From the NCBI GenBank assembly GCA_000231825.2, contig JH720301.1:858874-922873 (forward strand): a stretch of DNA of 64,000 bases, in the 5' to 3' direction. The position numbers were made by a program, and so were the translations under genes. The notes below the pieces were generated by a model. It did no database searches. It worked only from the letters and a program-made list of their open reading frames with translations, and was not told the origin of the DNA. The stretch is from Tetrahymena elliotti 4EA. Lineage: Eukaryota; Ciliophora; Oligohymenophorea; Hymenostomatida; Tetrahymenidae. Within the stretch, counting starts at the first letter, position 1. Each line of letters opens with the position of its first letter. This document shows positions 11,353-25,103 of this stretch, one piece after another.

Positions 11353-14300
11353 TCAATCTTTAAAAATATAAAAATTTTATCCTTCGTTATTGGACACAAG
11401 TCTGAAGTTTTTAAGATTTGATAAATGAAGTAAAATGGAAAAAATATTTTAAGTAGATATTTTTTCTGCATCTTCTTGACTTCCAATAATCTGAGGCAGC
11501 ATCAGTAAAATGTCATAGAAAGAAAAAGGGACTTCATTTAATTGTATTTAATCTTGTTACTTTTTTTTAATTTATCTTTAATTTTTAAAGAAAGAAAAAA
11601 AGAAAGTTACTTTAATGTGTTGTTTAATAAATAGCCATATCTTGATGATGAGCTCTTTCATAGTAGTTTTTTTATTCATCCCCATAAAATCTGAGCTAAT
11701 TGAAGGTTGAAAATAGGAAATTTTTTAATTGCTTTTAATTTGCCTTTTATCTTGCATTTAGGATGACTTCATATGGAAATTTTTTAATTAGAACTTGTCA
11801 GATTTGAATCTATTTAAATTGTTTAAGTTATTTAAGTATGGAATACTTCTCAAATATTAATTATTCTCATTCAAAGTGTCTAGAAGAATATCGTTGGGAG
11901 TCAGATAAACAAAATCTTCATAAGGGTTTTTCTCTCTTATTTCTTAATAAGTATATTCTAGTTTAACCTCCCATTCCATTTTTACTTCAGGATTATAAAC
12001 TCTATTGAGTTCATATTCATCTAAATTAATAGGACGTAAATGTTTATATTCATTATGGTTATACTGTTCTTCTAAGCTATTACATGAATCCATTTATTCT
12101 GCCTCTTCTTCTTATCCTACATGTTCTGTAATTATATCAAATCTACTTTCACTAATATTTTTTTCCTGAATAAAATGATCCTTTTTTAATTCCTATTCAA
12201 TCTCTGATTTTTTAAATCTCGATTTTACTTCCTTTTCATAGCTTCTTAGTTTATTTGATAACCACAGTGATCTAAGTGGATTGTATTTTTTAGAAGGTTA
12301 GTTTTAAATGTAAGAGGAATCACTTTCTAAATTTTGAAGACTCTAATCAGATTCCATAATAAAATTTTAATTTTCTTCATTATTTAATGAAGTTTACTTA
12401 CTTATTTAATTGTCACTTTCTTCATTGAACTCCATAACAGAGTAATCTTCTAAATAAATAGGAAAAGATGATGCTTCATCTTACCTAAAATCATAATTTA
12501 TATTTTAATTCTTTTGATCATTTGCTTATTTAAAATTATTATCTAATTCTGATGAACAAATTCTTTACTCTTAATGGTCTTCCATAAGCATCTGATTTGA
12601 ATATTCCTCAAGATCAATAGAATATTTTCTTCTTCTTCTTGAGTTTCCATTTGATATTTAAAAATATTATTTTTTTTATTTTTTTATTTTTTTAGAACTT
12701 TTCAAAATAGATAAATCCATATTAGATTCTGATTCTGAGTATAAATTATTTAAATGCTATGTTCTTTGACTTGCAACAAGTTAATCCAAAATTCTTTCTT
12801 CCTCTGCTTCATTATTATAAGCTGATTAATTATCTTTTTAGGAAGGTTAGTTTTCTATCTAAATTTGGGTCTCTTTCTATTAATTAATGACATTATTTTA
12901 ATTTTAGAATTTGCTTTCTTTTTGAATAGGTTATTTCTCATTTGTCAAATTTGTATTTTAAGGAATATTTGTGTTATCTAAAATATCTTAAAAGCAAGGT
13001 CTATCAATTTCTAATGCATCATAAAGACCACATTCAAATAAGTTAAAATCAATTTCTTTGCCATCCATTTAAAATTAAGCTTTTAAAAAATCATCTTTAT
13101 CAAAATCCTCATTTGGATTAGAGTCTAAATCTATTTCTATTTCATCTACATTAATATCAATTAAAGCCTCATCTTAACTTTTGAAATATTCATATATATT
13201 TTTAGATGCAATAAAATGTTTTAAAGATGGCAACTCCAAATAGTGAATATAATCTGAACATCTTAGATGAAGTTCATAATAATTAGAATATGAAATGCTG
13301 CCCTTAATAAGTTCAAGGATATCTATTTTTTTAATGAGATTAATCTCTATCTTTTGATCATCAGTTAAATTGTCAAAATTATTTTTTTTAGAAGATCTTC
13401 TTCTTCTTTTTTATTCCTACTTAAGTTCTTATAAGTTCCTATATCTTGGCTAAACTATTTAGTAATAATTTTCTTATTCTTCTTCGATATTAAAATCTAT
13501 TTCATTTAAATCCTTTCTCTTTCCAATAGCTCTTGCCTTTTTCCTCTCCCAATCTTCTTTAGTTTTCGGAGCTGTAGATAGCTTAGAAGTTTAAATAAGT
13601 TAAAGCTCTTCTAATTCTTCATCATTAATTTTAATCTTAAAATACTCTTATTATCCTTTTTAGCATTACCCTAATAAAATTTAAAATATATGTAAAAAAC
13701 AAAGAAAAAAATGAATACTCATGTCAATTTTATGTGTCCCTTTTCCTATATTAAAAACTTTCATGTCAAATTTCTTTGAGTCTAAAAAGCTGTCAAGCTA
13801 ATCATCAACTTTAGGAATCGAATAATATCCCCAAGTATACTTTTTATCTTTTAGTTCCCTATCTGTCAATAATTCCTCTTCTCTTTAGTAAAACTAATCA
13901 CCTAAAAATCTTTTTACTGAATAGAGAGGATGATTTTGTTCTGCATTGAGATTAAGATCCACTAGATATACTTAATCCATTTTGAAATCTATTCCTTTAT
14001 GAGCGCTAGATTCTCCATTGTTCTATTAATTCTAATTACTCATTTACTTAAATATAAACTCATTATTATCTACATCACTATCTTGATCAGAGTAAAGTAA
14101 TTTGTTAAATTCTTCCTCAATTTAATCTTCTTTTTATTTAATTTGATTGAAAATTCCTTTTTTCTTTTTTTCAAAAAAGTTAAGATAGTTCTCAAAAATA
14201 TCTACATCTGAAATATCATCATTTTCATGTATATTATTAGCCTCTTCTTCTACCTCCATTTATTACTAGATATTATTTAAGTTCTATTCCACTTAGATAG

Positions 14301-17300
14301 TTTAATTATAATTACATATATTCTAATTATTTAATTGTAAAATTTCTTATACTGTTAATTACTTTTAATCTAAATTTTCTTTTTCTAAAGGTTATTTTTG
14401 CAAATTAAAAATATTTTTATCATTTTATTACTATTTCTTTTCCTGATTGCATTACCTAGCATTTTATTCTAAGGTACTCAACACAGTTTTATTTATGTCT
14501 TTTTTAGGTAATTCTTTTCCCTTTCTTTCATTTTACAACTTTTCTATTCTTTATTCAAATTATTTATGATAATTTTTTAAGTATTCCTCTTGTTATTGCT
14601 GTTTCTTTTTAATCTTGTAATCTTAACCAAGAAATTATTCGCAAATATTATCATAGCTGGGAAAACTTTATTCACAGATAAACTCATCGCTTTAGCTTTA
14701 TTCAAACCTTCCTTTTTTGAATGGATTAACTGAATCTAAATCATTTAAATTTAGTGAACTACCCTCATCCTCATCAAGTTTGATAAGGAGTTCTTAATTA
14801 TTATTTTCAAATATTTTTAATTTTTAAGTCTATAAAACATTATTTAGGTAACTCAACTAAATTTTATTAACATTTTGTAGATCTTAATTAATCTTTTTAT
14901 GTTTAATTATGCACACTTCTTAGTCATCTGAGTTACATTCTTAATTTTTTTTTCTATCATCTTTTGTAAATTTAGAATTTTTATTTCTTTATTATTATTT
15001 AAATCTATTTTATTCATTATCATCTTCTTCTTCTGACATATATATTTCAATTTATTCTTAATTTTTATCATTTTCTTCTACATGATCATCACCAAAAAAC
15101 TCTGCAATTACCTATGAGTGATACTTAAACTCATTATTTGAATTATTTTTCTTTTCATTTTTTGAAGTGTTTCTTTCGTAAAAAAAATCATTCTCTTAAA
15201 TAGTCTAAAGATTCTATAACTAAATTTTTTTGACTTTAAACTATCTCTTCTTATCGAAATCTTAATCTAAAAATTCATCATAAATTGTATCATCATCTAG
15301 ATTAAAATTTAGAGAATCTTTTTCATGAAATTCTTTTTTGTTAATTTGTTCCTAATTAAATTCTTAAAAAGGTTTTCTCTCCTAACTCTTTTCATTTTAA
15401 CTTTCTTAATTTTTTGTTTATTTTAGAAGAGAATTTTTTTATTCAGAAATAAGAGTTTAGTTTTGCTAAAACAGTTTATCTTGATTTTAAATGTAACTTT
15501 GTTCAAAAATATTACTGAAATCAATAATACTTTCTTTTGTTGGCACAATAGGAGGAGGTATAACACAATCATAAGATTCTTTAAATTTTTTTGTTTTATT
15601 TTTATTTTCTTTTTAAGTATTTGATTAATATTTGTTTTCACTAGCAGATTAGTTAACTTGCTTTTATTTACTAGCTGATTATGAAAAATCATCTTTTTTT
15701 ACTTATTATTCTTTTTATTCATCCGATTCTTGTTAATTCTATGATTCTAGCTGTTCCTCCTCTCTATTCCATTAATAATTACCTAAAGAAATATAAATGT
15801 CCTCTTCTACTTACAATTGCTACTCTTCTTTATCAGATGAATTTACTTCGATCTATTAATTTTACTAAGCTTACAATTCACTCTACTTTTTAAGCTATTC
15901 CTTCTTAGACTCATTTTTTTAAAATGATAATAATTACATAAAAGCTTGATTGGAATCTTCATTATTAAACAAAGTAGGTCCAAGAAAACACAAACTTCCT
16001 TAATTTTATGTATTTTATTAACTTTGTGATTTAGATAACTGTATACTTGGCAATAAGACATTTTTTAAACTAACCTATGACTTATCCAAGATTTAACTCT
16101 TTATATTATCTTTATTTATTTCATTTTAAGATTGCATTTAAGGATTAGGATTAGAATCTAACTCAATTTCAAGTTCATCACATTCACCTGCATTTCTTAC
16201 TTCAAAGGAGTAATTTTCATTAAGCTAATTTTCTTGGTTTGGATTTTCAGAACCAAATTGTTGGTGATATTCTTGTAAAATATTATTTGAATTTACTTAT
16301 TCAATAAATTCAGTCTACTCCAATTCTTCTTTTGGCTCTATGGATAAATTATGTTAAATCTAGATATCTTGTTCATTTACTTCCTATTATTCTTAATCTT
16401 TCATTATTTACTCAAATTATTTTTCATACTACTTTTATTCTTCTTCTTCTTCTGCTATTTGCTGTCTTTGTTCTTCTTCTTCTTATTCTTCTTATTCTTT
16501 CACGAAGTCATAAAATTTATTTTCCCAAACCCATCTCTTTTTATTTGTAGAATAAATAGGATCTTTCTCTGATCTTATATAGGCTTCAAAGCTTTAGAGC
16601 TAATCTCCTAGCCCTCCTTCTTATTCTAAAAGAGTTTAATAATCTACAATTACATTTGGTTTTTTTGAAATAAATTTTCTATCTTCTTCTTGATTTAATG
16701 TTAACCTTCCTATTTCACCTTCATCTATTCTTACATTTAAATCACATATTTCTTATTATCTCTCGTTTATAGTTTGTTCATCAATTTAACTCATCAAGAC
16801 TTCATACATAGAAATAATTACTTAAACACTTTATCCTTATTTTCTAATGACCCATGGCTTAATTTTACTAAGTTATTAATATTCATTATTTTATGTATTT
16901 TCTTGCCTTTTTTCTATTTCTTTTTACTACTTATCCACAATCAAAATAATTTTATCTTCACAATCAACTACATAACCAAAATCAGCATCCATCTTTTGAT
17001 TTATGATAAAAATATTGTTTGAGATAAAATGAACTTCAAATAAAATATTTTACAGGTAATTTATTAAGAAGCATGGTTTCAGCAGATTTAATATCAAAAC
17101 TAAGACTTGTTCTCCAAAATGTAGGGTCTTTATCAAACTCCAAATCATATAATACAGCATTTAGACTATCCAAATCTTTTAATAAATTTATTCAATATTA
17201 ATTAATTACATTTTTAAATAAATTTAATACTTAATTCTAGAGTCTTGAGCCCAGCTTTTTCAGAATTTCTAATGGCGCTATCCATGTCAAAAGTAAATTT

Positions 17301-18174
17301 CTTATTCTTGTTAAGTGCTTATTATTTATTATTGATATTATTAATTTCTTCATCATCAAAAGCATCAATCCTAACTAATTTGCTGATAACCTTCATAGTA
17401 TCTCCATAAGTGTTATCAACTTTATAGCTTTATTTTCAATTAAAATATATTTCAAAAATTTAAATTAATTTATTTTTATTCATAACTCAATAAGTATTTT
17501 TTGAAGCAAATTTCAATTTACCCATATACTCTTGCTCCAGCTCCAAGACCAGAAGACAGGAATTTCCATGAAGAATGTTGAGAATAGTCTACTTTTTAAA
17601 TTTCTAACAAGTTAGGGATTTTTATTTCAAAAGCATTTTTTTGAGAAATTTTCTATTTTGAAAAAATGTTAAAAATTAAAATAAAAAAATTAAATTTTAC
17701 ATTTTTCAAAAGCAAATGATTGATAATTTTGCAAACTTAGTATTAATCTTTATCTGCTTATTAAAGATCTTATAAATCATATCTTTTTTTATTGTTTGTT
17801 TGTTAGTTATCTTCATCTTCATCATCAAAATCTTCTTCTTCATCTTCCTCTTCTATTTCCTCCATTTATTTATCAATTAGAGGATCTTCAATATCCATTA
17901 AATCAGTTTGATTACTCTTTTATTTGATGTTAAGTTTCAATAACTTTTTACTTTTCATCATTCTTGTTAACTTTTCTATATTTTCCTCTTCTTTCGTGAT
18001 AAGATCGATTTCATCTATGTCTTAACTGTGTTTTGAATTATAAAATGTATTTCTATCTAACTTCTATAAAGAATTGCTTTGCTTTTAATTATTATTTTTT
18101 TCATAGTTTATGGTGATAGGTTTCTTGATTTTAACAAACTTCAAAGCTTGTTCTTACTTATTTTATGAATCCAT
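11353..18174 (-). CDS. Giant condensin kleisin subunit, CAP-H/Barren (Cnd2) homologue
   Basis: Seven exons (18174-17701, 17652-17522, 17427-17231, 17175-17054, 16992-13719, 13670-11611, 11559-11353), introns 48, 94, 55, 61, 48 and 51 bp, 2154 aa. CAP-H is the kleisin that bridges the SMC2-SMC4 heads of condensin. The N-terminal Barren block is at about residues 150-310: KISQKNAFEIKIPNLLE, GAGARVYGYKVDNTYGDTMK and LYDLEFDKDPTFWRTSLSFD. A central motif near residue 1365 reads DKKYTWGYYSIPK, like the WxGPxHW region. The C-terminal winged-helix block reads VPFSFYDILLMLPQII and STQNIFSILLHLSNLKNF, matching the family ending. Usual CAP-H length is about 650-900 aa; here roughly 1000 acidic Glu/Asp/Gln/Asn-rich residues lie between the N-terminal block and the central motif, and some 650 more follow it. 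Every exon boundary is in phase, so this is one gene. It lies 297 bp downstream of a phosphoglycerate mutase gene on the same strand. Confidence 0.9.
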
Positions 18175-18471
18175 TTATTTGTGTTTATTTGAAAAATTAA
18201 TAAAATTAATTAATAAAATTTTGATTATAAAAAATTAAATTAAAACAAGCAAAACAAAATTTAAAAGAGCAAATTATTAGAGTATTTTTGAGCTCGACAA
18301 AATAATTTTCAAATTATTGGAAAGATTAATTTAAACAAAAATATTCTTTCCACTTTTTTTAAACTTATGCTAAATTTTTTAAAATTAGAACTTTAAAAGA
18401 CAAAGGAAACAACAAAGCATTTTTAGATAATTTACATTCATAAAGTGTTAAATTTAAACTCAATATTTCTT

Positions 18472-20191
18472 TCAAATTGATTCAATATTCTTTTTTAGAT
18501 TCTTTAAGATTTGAAGTAATTGACTTCCTACAAATCTACCAAGTATTCCTTCAGCAGCACTTAATTCATCGAATTTTTCCACATTATCTTTAATATTAGC
18601 AAGCTCCTCATTGGTTTATTTCTTAGTATTTAATTCATGAAGTAAATTACTTGATAAAGTTATACCAACAGGTACAGGTTCAAATGTATGGTCCCCATTT
18701 CTTACTGGAGTAGTATGATCTCCAGTTAAGCAGATAATATATTCACTATCAGTTTCATCCTTTACTAATTCTGTGAATTCTTTAAGCATATCATCAACTT
18801 TTTATAAATACTAGATCTTTTTTGCTTCACTTTTATCATGTCCTGCATCATCAACAGCCTTAATGTGTACAAAGGCAAAGTTGTATTCTAGTAAAATATA
18901 CATTTAAATGTTTACAAAAATATCATAAAACATAAATCAATAAATCTATCTAAAAATTAGTAAATTTATTTGTGAAATAATAGAGTGAGTTAGTTATTTA
19001 CATGAATTTTGTCTGAAAGTCTTATGAGCTGTTTATATTTTGCTAGAATAATTAGAGTGATAATCTCCAGTAGCTCCTGGTGCTTTTACTATATCCATAC
19101 CTATCGTTTATCCTAAACCATTAATAATAGCAGTTGGGGCAATCATAAATCCTTTTAAGCCATGCTTTTTCTCAAATTCATCAACCTCTTTTTTATTATT
19201 TAATTTCAAAAATGTTTTTAGATTTATTTAGATCTTTTTAAAAATTATACATAGCCTCATCCCTGCACCTCTTAGGAGTATAATATTGGCTGTTGGGAGA
19301 TTTTGAGCTTTTCTTTTGACATTTAATTCATGTTGTGTTAATTTTTCATGTATTGCATCACTGAGTTTATTAACCTTGTTATTATTATAAATTAGTAAGA
19401 TTTTTTGTTCAATAAATATCATAAATTTATTGCATTTTCATTAGAATTTTAATGCGAATGAAATTAATTTTAAGTAATTTTACTATATTTGCACTTTCTA
19501 CTGCATGGGGGTCTGAAGAATCTTTTGGTAGAACCTTTCTTAGAGCCAAATTATCCTTAAGAGGATCTGTTCCGGTTATTTTATCAGTTAAATTTGGTCC
19601 AGAAAGTATAACTCCACATCTGTGTTCAGTAGCATGTTGAACTTTAATATGATGCTCAGGATATTCAGGAACTTTCATGCCATTAACATAATCAATTAAA
19701 GGTAAGCCCCATTTATCAAAATCTCTATCAACTCTTCTCATTTTTACAACTCTTGTTTCTGCTTCCATATGTGCAAAATTACACTTAAAAGCAATTTCAG
19801 AACAATCCATTTCTAAACCAGCTCCCATACTTTCAAAGGCTCCTCTTCCTCTGTATAAGGTGAAGGGTATATAACCAAATATATTCATATGAGCAGTATC
19901 ACTCCCACATGCAAGACCTGTTTCAACAGGATCCATTAATCCACAAACACCTGTTTAAATATGATATTAGTTTATCCAAAAAGCTAAAATCATGCCAATA
20001 TATCATAAAATATAATACAAATAAAATATCATTTTAATACCTGATTTGGCAAGAGCATCAAAAGTAGGTAAGTGAGCTAATTACAAGGGTGTTTTATTTT
20101 GATGCTCCTTTAATCCTAAATCTGCTACACCATCAATAAGAATAAATAATATTTTAACTGATTTCTTAATTTGTTTATCTTGCTCACTCAT
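18472..20191 (-). CDS. apgM: Archaeal-type 2,3-BPG-independent phosphoglycerate mutase
   Basis: Five exons (20191-20041, 19950-19484, 19374-19251, 19187-19002, 18887-18472), introns 90, 109, 63 and 114 bp, 447 aa, close to the family's usual 400-430. It interconverts 3- and 2-phosphoglycerate in glycolysis and gluconeogenesis, in the alkaline phosphatase superfamily. Metal-site Asp20 is in LFILIDGVADL. The phospho-acceptor Ser67 is in CGSDTAHMNIFGY. Later blocks are LPTANIILLRGAG, APGATGDYHSNY, VDDAGHD and LTGDHTTPVRNGDHTFEP, giving the expected Asp/His metal ligands. The TAG formed across the 63-bp intron and the TAA formed across the 114-bp intron both read as Gln, consistent with code 6. 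This apgM class is typical of archaea and some bacteria and patchy in eukaryotes. Start chosen at the only ATG just before the conserved block. Confidence 0.93.
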
Positions 20192-21066
20192 ATTTGGTTT
20201 TATAAATATCTAACAAAATGAAAGGAATCTTTTAAAATAATCATAAAAAACATTATAAATTAAGTAAGATATTGATTTATTGTATCAAAAATTAATTATC
20301 ATTAAATTATTTAATGTTAATGCAAATAATATCCTATCAGTATTTAAATGAATTAAATTCTAAAATATATTTTCAAATACTAGAATAAATCCTTTTAATT
20401 TATCTCTAAATATGAGCAAGTTTTTTTCATCAAAAATAGATAAAAAAATAATTTATATAAAATATTTTGTTAAATTTAAAATATTTTTTATTATTCAAAA
20501 AAATAGAAAAGGTAAATAAAATCAAAATTAAAATAAATAAAATAGTAAAAAGATACCATCCCATATCTTTTTTATTATTAACTTTCTCTGCTATCTGCAG
20601 ACCTGAATTTATACTTGATTAAAACTTAAATAAAGAAATGATATTTTTTAATAAAATAAATCTTAGTCAGAGACAAAATCTAGAATTAAAATCTTTCTTT
20701 TTGTTTTAATTATGATACTATTTAAACACAACAGCAAGAGCTGTAAGATACAAGTTTAAAAGTAACATAAATAATATGTTTAATTAGTTGGTGTTTTTTT
20801 AACAATTTTTATCAGCAGAATACTTATAAAAATATTTATTTATGAAGTAAATACAAGTATTTATATACTAGTAAGATTTTTTTAGCTATATATATATAAA
20901 GTTTGAAGATTATTTAAAGGAAAATTGGTTAAAGAGTAAGAGGGAAAATTTAAAAATAAAACACTTTTATTTTGATTGATTTTATTATGTGGATTTTTTT
21001 TTTGATGATTTTTTAGTTTTATTTGTACAGTAAAGATTATTCAAAGTTATAATACTTTTCTCAATA
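20192..21066. other. Intergenic, AT-rich
   Basis: 875 bp between two minus-strand genes; no gene or RNA recognised. Confidence 0.5.
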
Positions 21067-22185
21067 TCAAGCGATTTTGTAAAGTACTATAATTTTGTTT
21101 TAAATATGTGAATTATTAATATACTTAATTTTAAGTTAATTTTGATTATACTTTTGCTTTACTTTGAAGCTGCAAAACTAGTTTTGATCATATTCATCTA
21201 TAATTTTTTATATTTGCTTATCATATTCCCTATTGTAAAGATATTAGAGATTATAATCAATAGTATCATTGCAGATTGCAAAACTGTTGTTAAATATATC
21301 ATATAATATACATTTATAGCTTACTTCCTAATCATTTTAGAATACTTTCAGAATCTCCTTTCCTTCATCTTCTGATTCCTCTAGTTATTTGTACAAGTAG
21401 ATGATATTTTATTCTTTTACATAGAAATAGTCTATTTTAGGTTAATCTATTTCAAACTCTTTTTCTTTTAGGATAGAAATTATTTGTTATTCTATTTAAA
21501 TAGAAAAAGAATTTATATAATTTTTCTATTCATACTATCTTGATATGTATAAAATTTATTTTTAATAGTCTAAGTAAAACAACTAATCATCTTAAAGCAT
21601 AAATTTTATCTCATTTACATCTTTTTTTTAAACATCAAAAAAACAAAATTAAAATTTTTTTTCATCATAAATCACAAAGATTCTATTGTTTTTATCATAT
21701 GAGCATCTTAAATTCTCAATTTTCAAGTTGTTTTATTCTGCATATTGAATTACAAGAAACTTTAAATCTTTCAAAGACTTATCTAATAAATTAAAATTAT
21801 TCTCTTCAATTAATGTCAAGCGTCCATTTTGAACAAACAAATCTTTCTACTCTGCACTATTTTTTTTAATTGGCAATTTATATTATTAACTAAATTCATA
21901 TTATTCTGTTTCATCATCTGATTCGTTGATTTCAACTATATTATTAAATCCATATTGATTGTTTTATTCAACATAGTAGTTATTTGTGCATAATTGCTCT
22001 ATAACTTTAGAGTAAGTGATATGATCTTAATCCTATTTTAAAAATTCTTTGCCACGAGCATTGTTTGTCGTGTTTCCTGGAAGGATCTTTTTACTTTGCA
22101 CTTCTTCAGCTTCTTTTGTTATAAAATATTAAGATGAATTCTTATCATTAATATCGTCTAAATAATCAAAAGATATAAAATTCAT
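21067..22185 (-). CDS. Hypothetical ciliate protein, 372 aa
   Basis: Single exon, start MNFISFDYLDDINDKN, stop at 21069-21067. Composition is Asp/Glu/Asn/Gln-rich with many Tyr and Phe. Repeated stretches of the form LYLYKQLEE, LDYQKQILYISRQYEQ and YNREYDKQIQKIIDEYDQN suggest alternating beta and coiled segments, but no family is recognised. No signal peptide or membrane segment. Coding support comes from the conserved-looking codon use (GAA and GAT rich) over 373 codons with no TGA and from glutamines encoded mostly by TAA/TAG. It is divergent from the gene at 23285, with about 1.1 kb between the starts. Confidence 0.75.
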
Positions 22186-23284
22186 ATTGACTTTTTTTAA
22201 TTTATTTTGCAAATTAATTCAAAGTAATTATTATTATTTTCTTGTTGTGTGGTTTGTAGTATTTATTTTTCCAAAATTATAATTTTTTACAAAAAAAAAT
22301 TATTTTTTTTAAAATAATTAAATTGAAACAAAGAACCAAAATTATTTTAAATCATAAATGATATAGACAATAAGTAGTGAAAAATTGCATCATTTTCACT
22401 TTGCTCAAGATAAAAGAAATAAATTATTTCTCAATTTAGTCGCTGCTTTTAGTTTTAAATGATATAATAATTATTTTATCTCAGAAAACACAGTTGAACT
22501 GATCAGTAATAATTTTTTATTATCAAATATTATGTTATAGATACAATTTTTAAGTAGTTTTTTTCAAGATTTCCAACCAAATAAAACTAAATTTTCTTGT
22601 TTTTGCTCTAATAGTAAATTCAATTGACAGATTAATTTTTAAGAAAATTATTATATTATTTTCTTTTGCTTAATTTAATTTATAAAATATTATTATTATT
22701 AAAATATGAATACTTAATTTAGTTCAATTCATTAAAATAAAATTCTTGAGATTAATTCTTTTTAGAGATTAAAGATTTTGAAAAAAAGATAAATTTTTAA
22801 TTTGTGTTGAAAAATTGGTAGAGAAACAAAAGACTTTTGTTACAACTTCAAAAAGAGTAAATTTATATTATTAAATTCTTTAAATAAATTATTTAATTTA
22901 GAAGCTAATTTTCAGGCTTAAAATAAAAAAATAATAACTCAGTAAATTTATTATTATCAAACCATCAGAAATAATTGTAATAAAAATGAAAAAGATAACA
23001 ATGAATTAATTTTTAAATAAAATTAAGGAGCTTTTATATTTTTGACCAGAAATTGGCTTTATTAGTAAGGTTGATATAATTTTAAATAAATTAATTTGTA
23101 AATAAAATGCAAATATTTTATTGCTATTTAAAATAAGAAAAAGAATTCTAATATATTAATTAAATTCGTTACTTAATTTAGAAACTACTTTTCAGTGTAA
23201 AAATAATAATATTTATTTGCTCTCAAATAGTTAGCTCTATAAATTTTCAGTATATCTAAATAGTTATTATAGTAATTATTTAAA
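22186..23284. other. Divergent intergenic region
   Basis: 1.1 kb between two divergently transcribed hypothetical genes, so it should hold both promoters. Extremely AT-rich; no specific site recognised. Confidence 0.5.
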
Positions 23285-24605
23285 ATGATTAAGAGAAAGT
23301 TCAGGAATTCTAATAATTTAGATTATATTTAAGGAAAGTTGATAACATTGCCATAGCCCCAGACTGCAAGTAATAGCTCTCTTCTTATTAAAAAGGATGA
23401 TAAATAGAGTTTTGCTAGAGTGATCAGAATGTAATCTGAAAAAAAATTAACTAATAATGATTCATTCAGATCTGAGAGTAGATAAAAATTAATCAGAGAT
23501 GGTAAACTATAACAATTAGTTCTTGCTTATTGACTTTAATAAAGTAATTTAAAAATAGTATACACACCAAGCCAGAAAGATAAACTAAATTAATCAATAA
23601 GAAAACTTAATTCTTCATAATCTCGCTCATCAGTTAATAATTCAGCACACAAAAACCTTTTATATGGAAATATGAAATCTCAATAGACAAGAAAATCGTC
23701 AGCAAAAGAACAAGTTAGGATGATTTAAAATAATTTAGCTCCTCAAGATAAAGAATAGTAAAAATAGCTTTAAATAAATTTAAAATTTTGTTTTAAGAAA
23801 ATGAAAAAGTAGACTCTACTCTTAATTTTAAGATAATTTTTATTAACAATAGGGATTAATAGCTGAAAAGTCTTTCCAAGCTTGTAGATTATAGTCTCTA
23901 TAAAAATTAATCTTCAAATGTAATTGTTTCATTATTTATTGCAAATTATTATATAATTTTACAAATCTACAAATAAATAAATGTTTGTTAATTTTAAGGA
24001 ATATTGTCTTTAAAATTATAACTGTTCTTTTATTATGTTAAATAGGCAAACAGATAAAGAATATTTGATTAGAATAGATCATAATTGTAAGGAAGATCTA
24101 GTATGCATACTACTACAAATTAATCGATTTTAAAGGTGTAAAATCTTTAAAATAGTTAGTTGAATAAAAATACACACTAAAGCTAAATTATGTAAAAAAA
24201 CTTATTTGGTTCATAAAATAAGCCTTTATAGATTGAAATTAATGGCAATTCTTCAAGTCTCCATTCCAAAAACTAGTCATTAGCAATTTAAACATCAAAA
24301 GCTTTAACAACAAATTCTAGTAACTTACCTTATCTCACATCTAAATCTAATTCTCAAGCCTCTCCATCATCTCATCCAAAAGTAATTTTGATTATTTAAA
24401 TTTAAATTTATTAAAGTTGATTATTAAATAGACATTCAGATATGGAACAGAGTCTGTTTAAATAAAAGAAAATAAAATAATTAGATAAAAAGATTAACCT
24501 AGATATAATTTTCCAAAAAAGTATGAAAATAAATTGGCAAATTCTTAATTGATACCTTCTAATCTGCAACCAAAAAGCAAAGTTAATAATAATAAAATGT
24601 ATTGA
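23285..24605 (+). CDS. Hypothetical Ser/Asn/Gln-rich protein, five exons, 330 aa
   Basis: Exons 23285-23501, 23559-23757, 23853-23919, 24046-24381 and 24432-24605; introns 57, 95, 126 and 50 bp, all GT-AG, phases consistent (993 coding nt). Starts MIKRKFRNSNNLDYIQGKL. The middle is Ser/Gln-rich (VYTPSQKDKLNQSIRKLNSS; SSSLHSKNQSLAIQTSKAL) and the end is basic and aromatic (FRYGTESVQIKENKIIRQK; QPRYNFPKKYENKL). It looks largely disordered with short conserved-looking end motifs, as in many ciliate cytoskeletal or signalling adaptors, but no family is recognised. The third intron has an alternative shorter form (donor at about 23809) that is also in frame. Convergent with the next gene on the minus strand. 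Confidence 0.65.
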
Positions 24606-25103
24606 ATAAATAATGAAAAAAGTTTATATTATTTATTAAATTATAGCATTTTTATTATAATAATTATTTATTTATAAAATTATTTGTCTTTCTAGTTTAT
24701 TCTCACAATTCCAAATTTCCATCTAAATACTCCCATATTTCTAATTAAATATTACGTTTTTTTATTTTAAAATTTATTTTCAAATAATGATTCTTATGAT
24801 CAACATATTTTATTTTAAGAACAATATAAAATCATAATATTTTAATAAATTAAATAGAATTTCATATTTATTCTACTTTTTTATTTTCAAAATTTTTTAA
24901 TTTATAAAAATTTCAAAGACTCAAAAATGTTTATTAAATTGAAGATATTTTTTACACAATAAACACTAAATAATCAAAAATATAAATGTATAATAAATAA
25001 TGAAAACTTTCTACAAAATTCAAGATTGTTAGAATCATAAAAATTATTATTTTGCTTAAATACTTTTTTAAATTTAAATAGTTTTTTAGTTGAAATTAAT
25101 GAT
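24606..25103. other. Convergent intergenic region
   Basis: About 500 bp of AT-rich DNA between two convergent gene ends; nothing recognised. Confidence 0.45.

Noticed and set aside
16332..17022. Plus-strand hydrophobic open frames
   Set aside because: They are the complement of the Glu/Gln/Lys-rich linker of the CAP-H gene on the minus strand.
19427..19490. Extension of the phosphoglycerate mutase exon beyond ESANI into KLLKINFIRIK
   Set aside because: The family sequence resumes as VNKLSDAIHEKL after an intron at 19375-19483; the extension is intronic.
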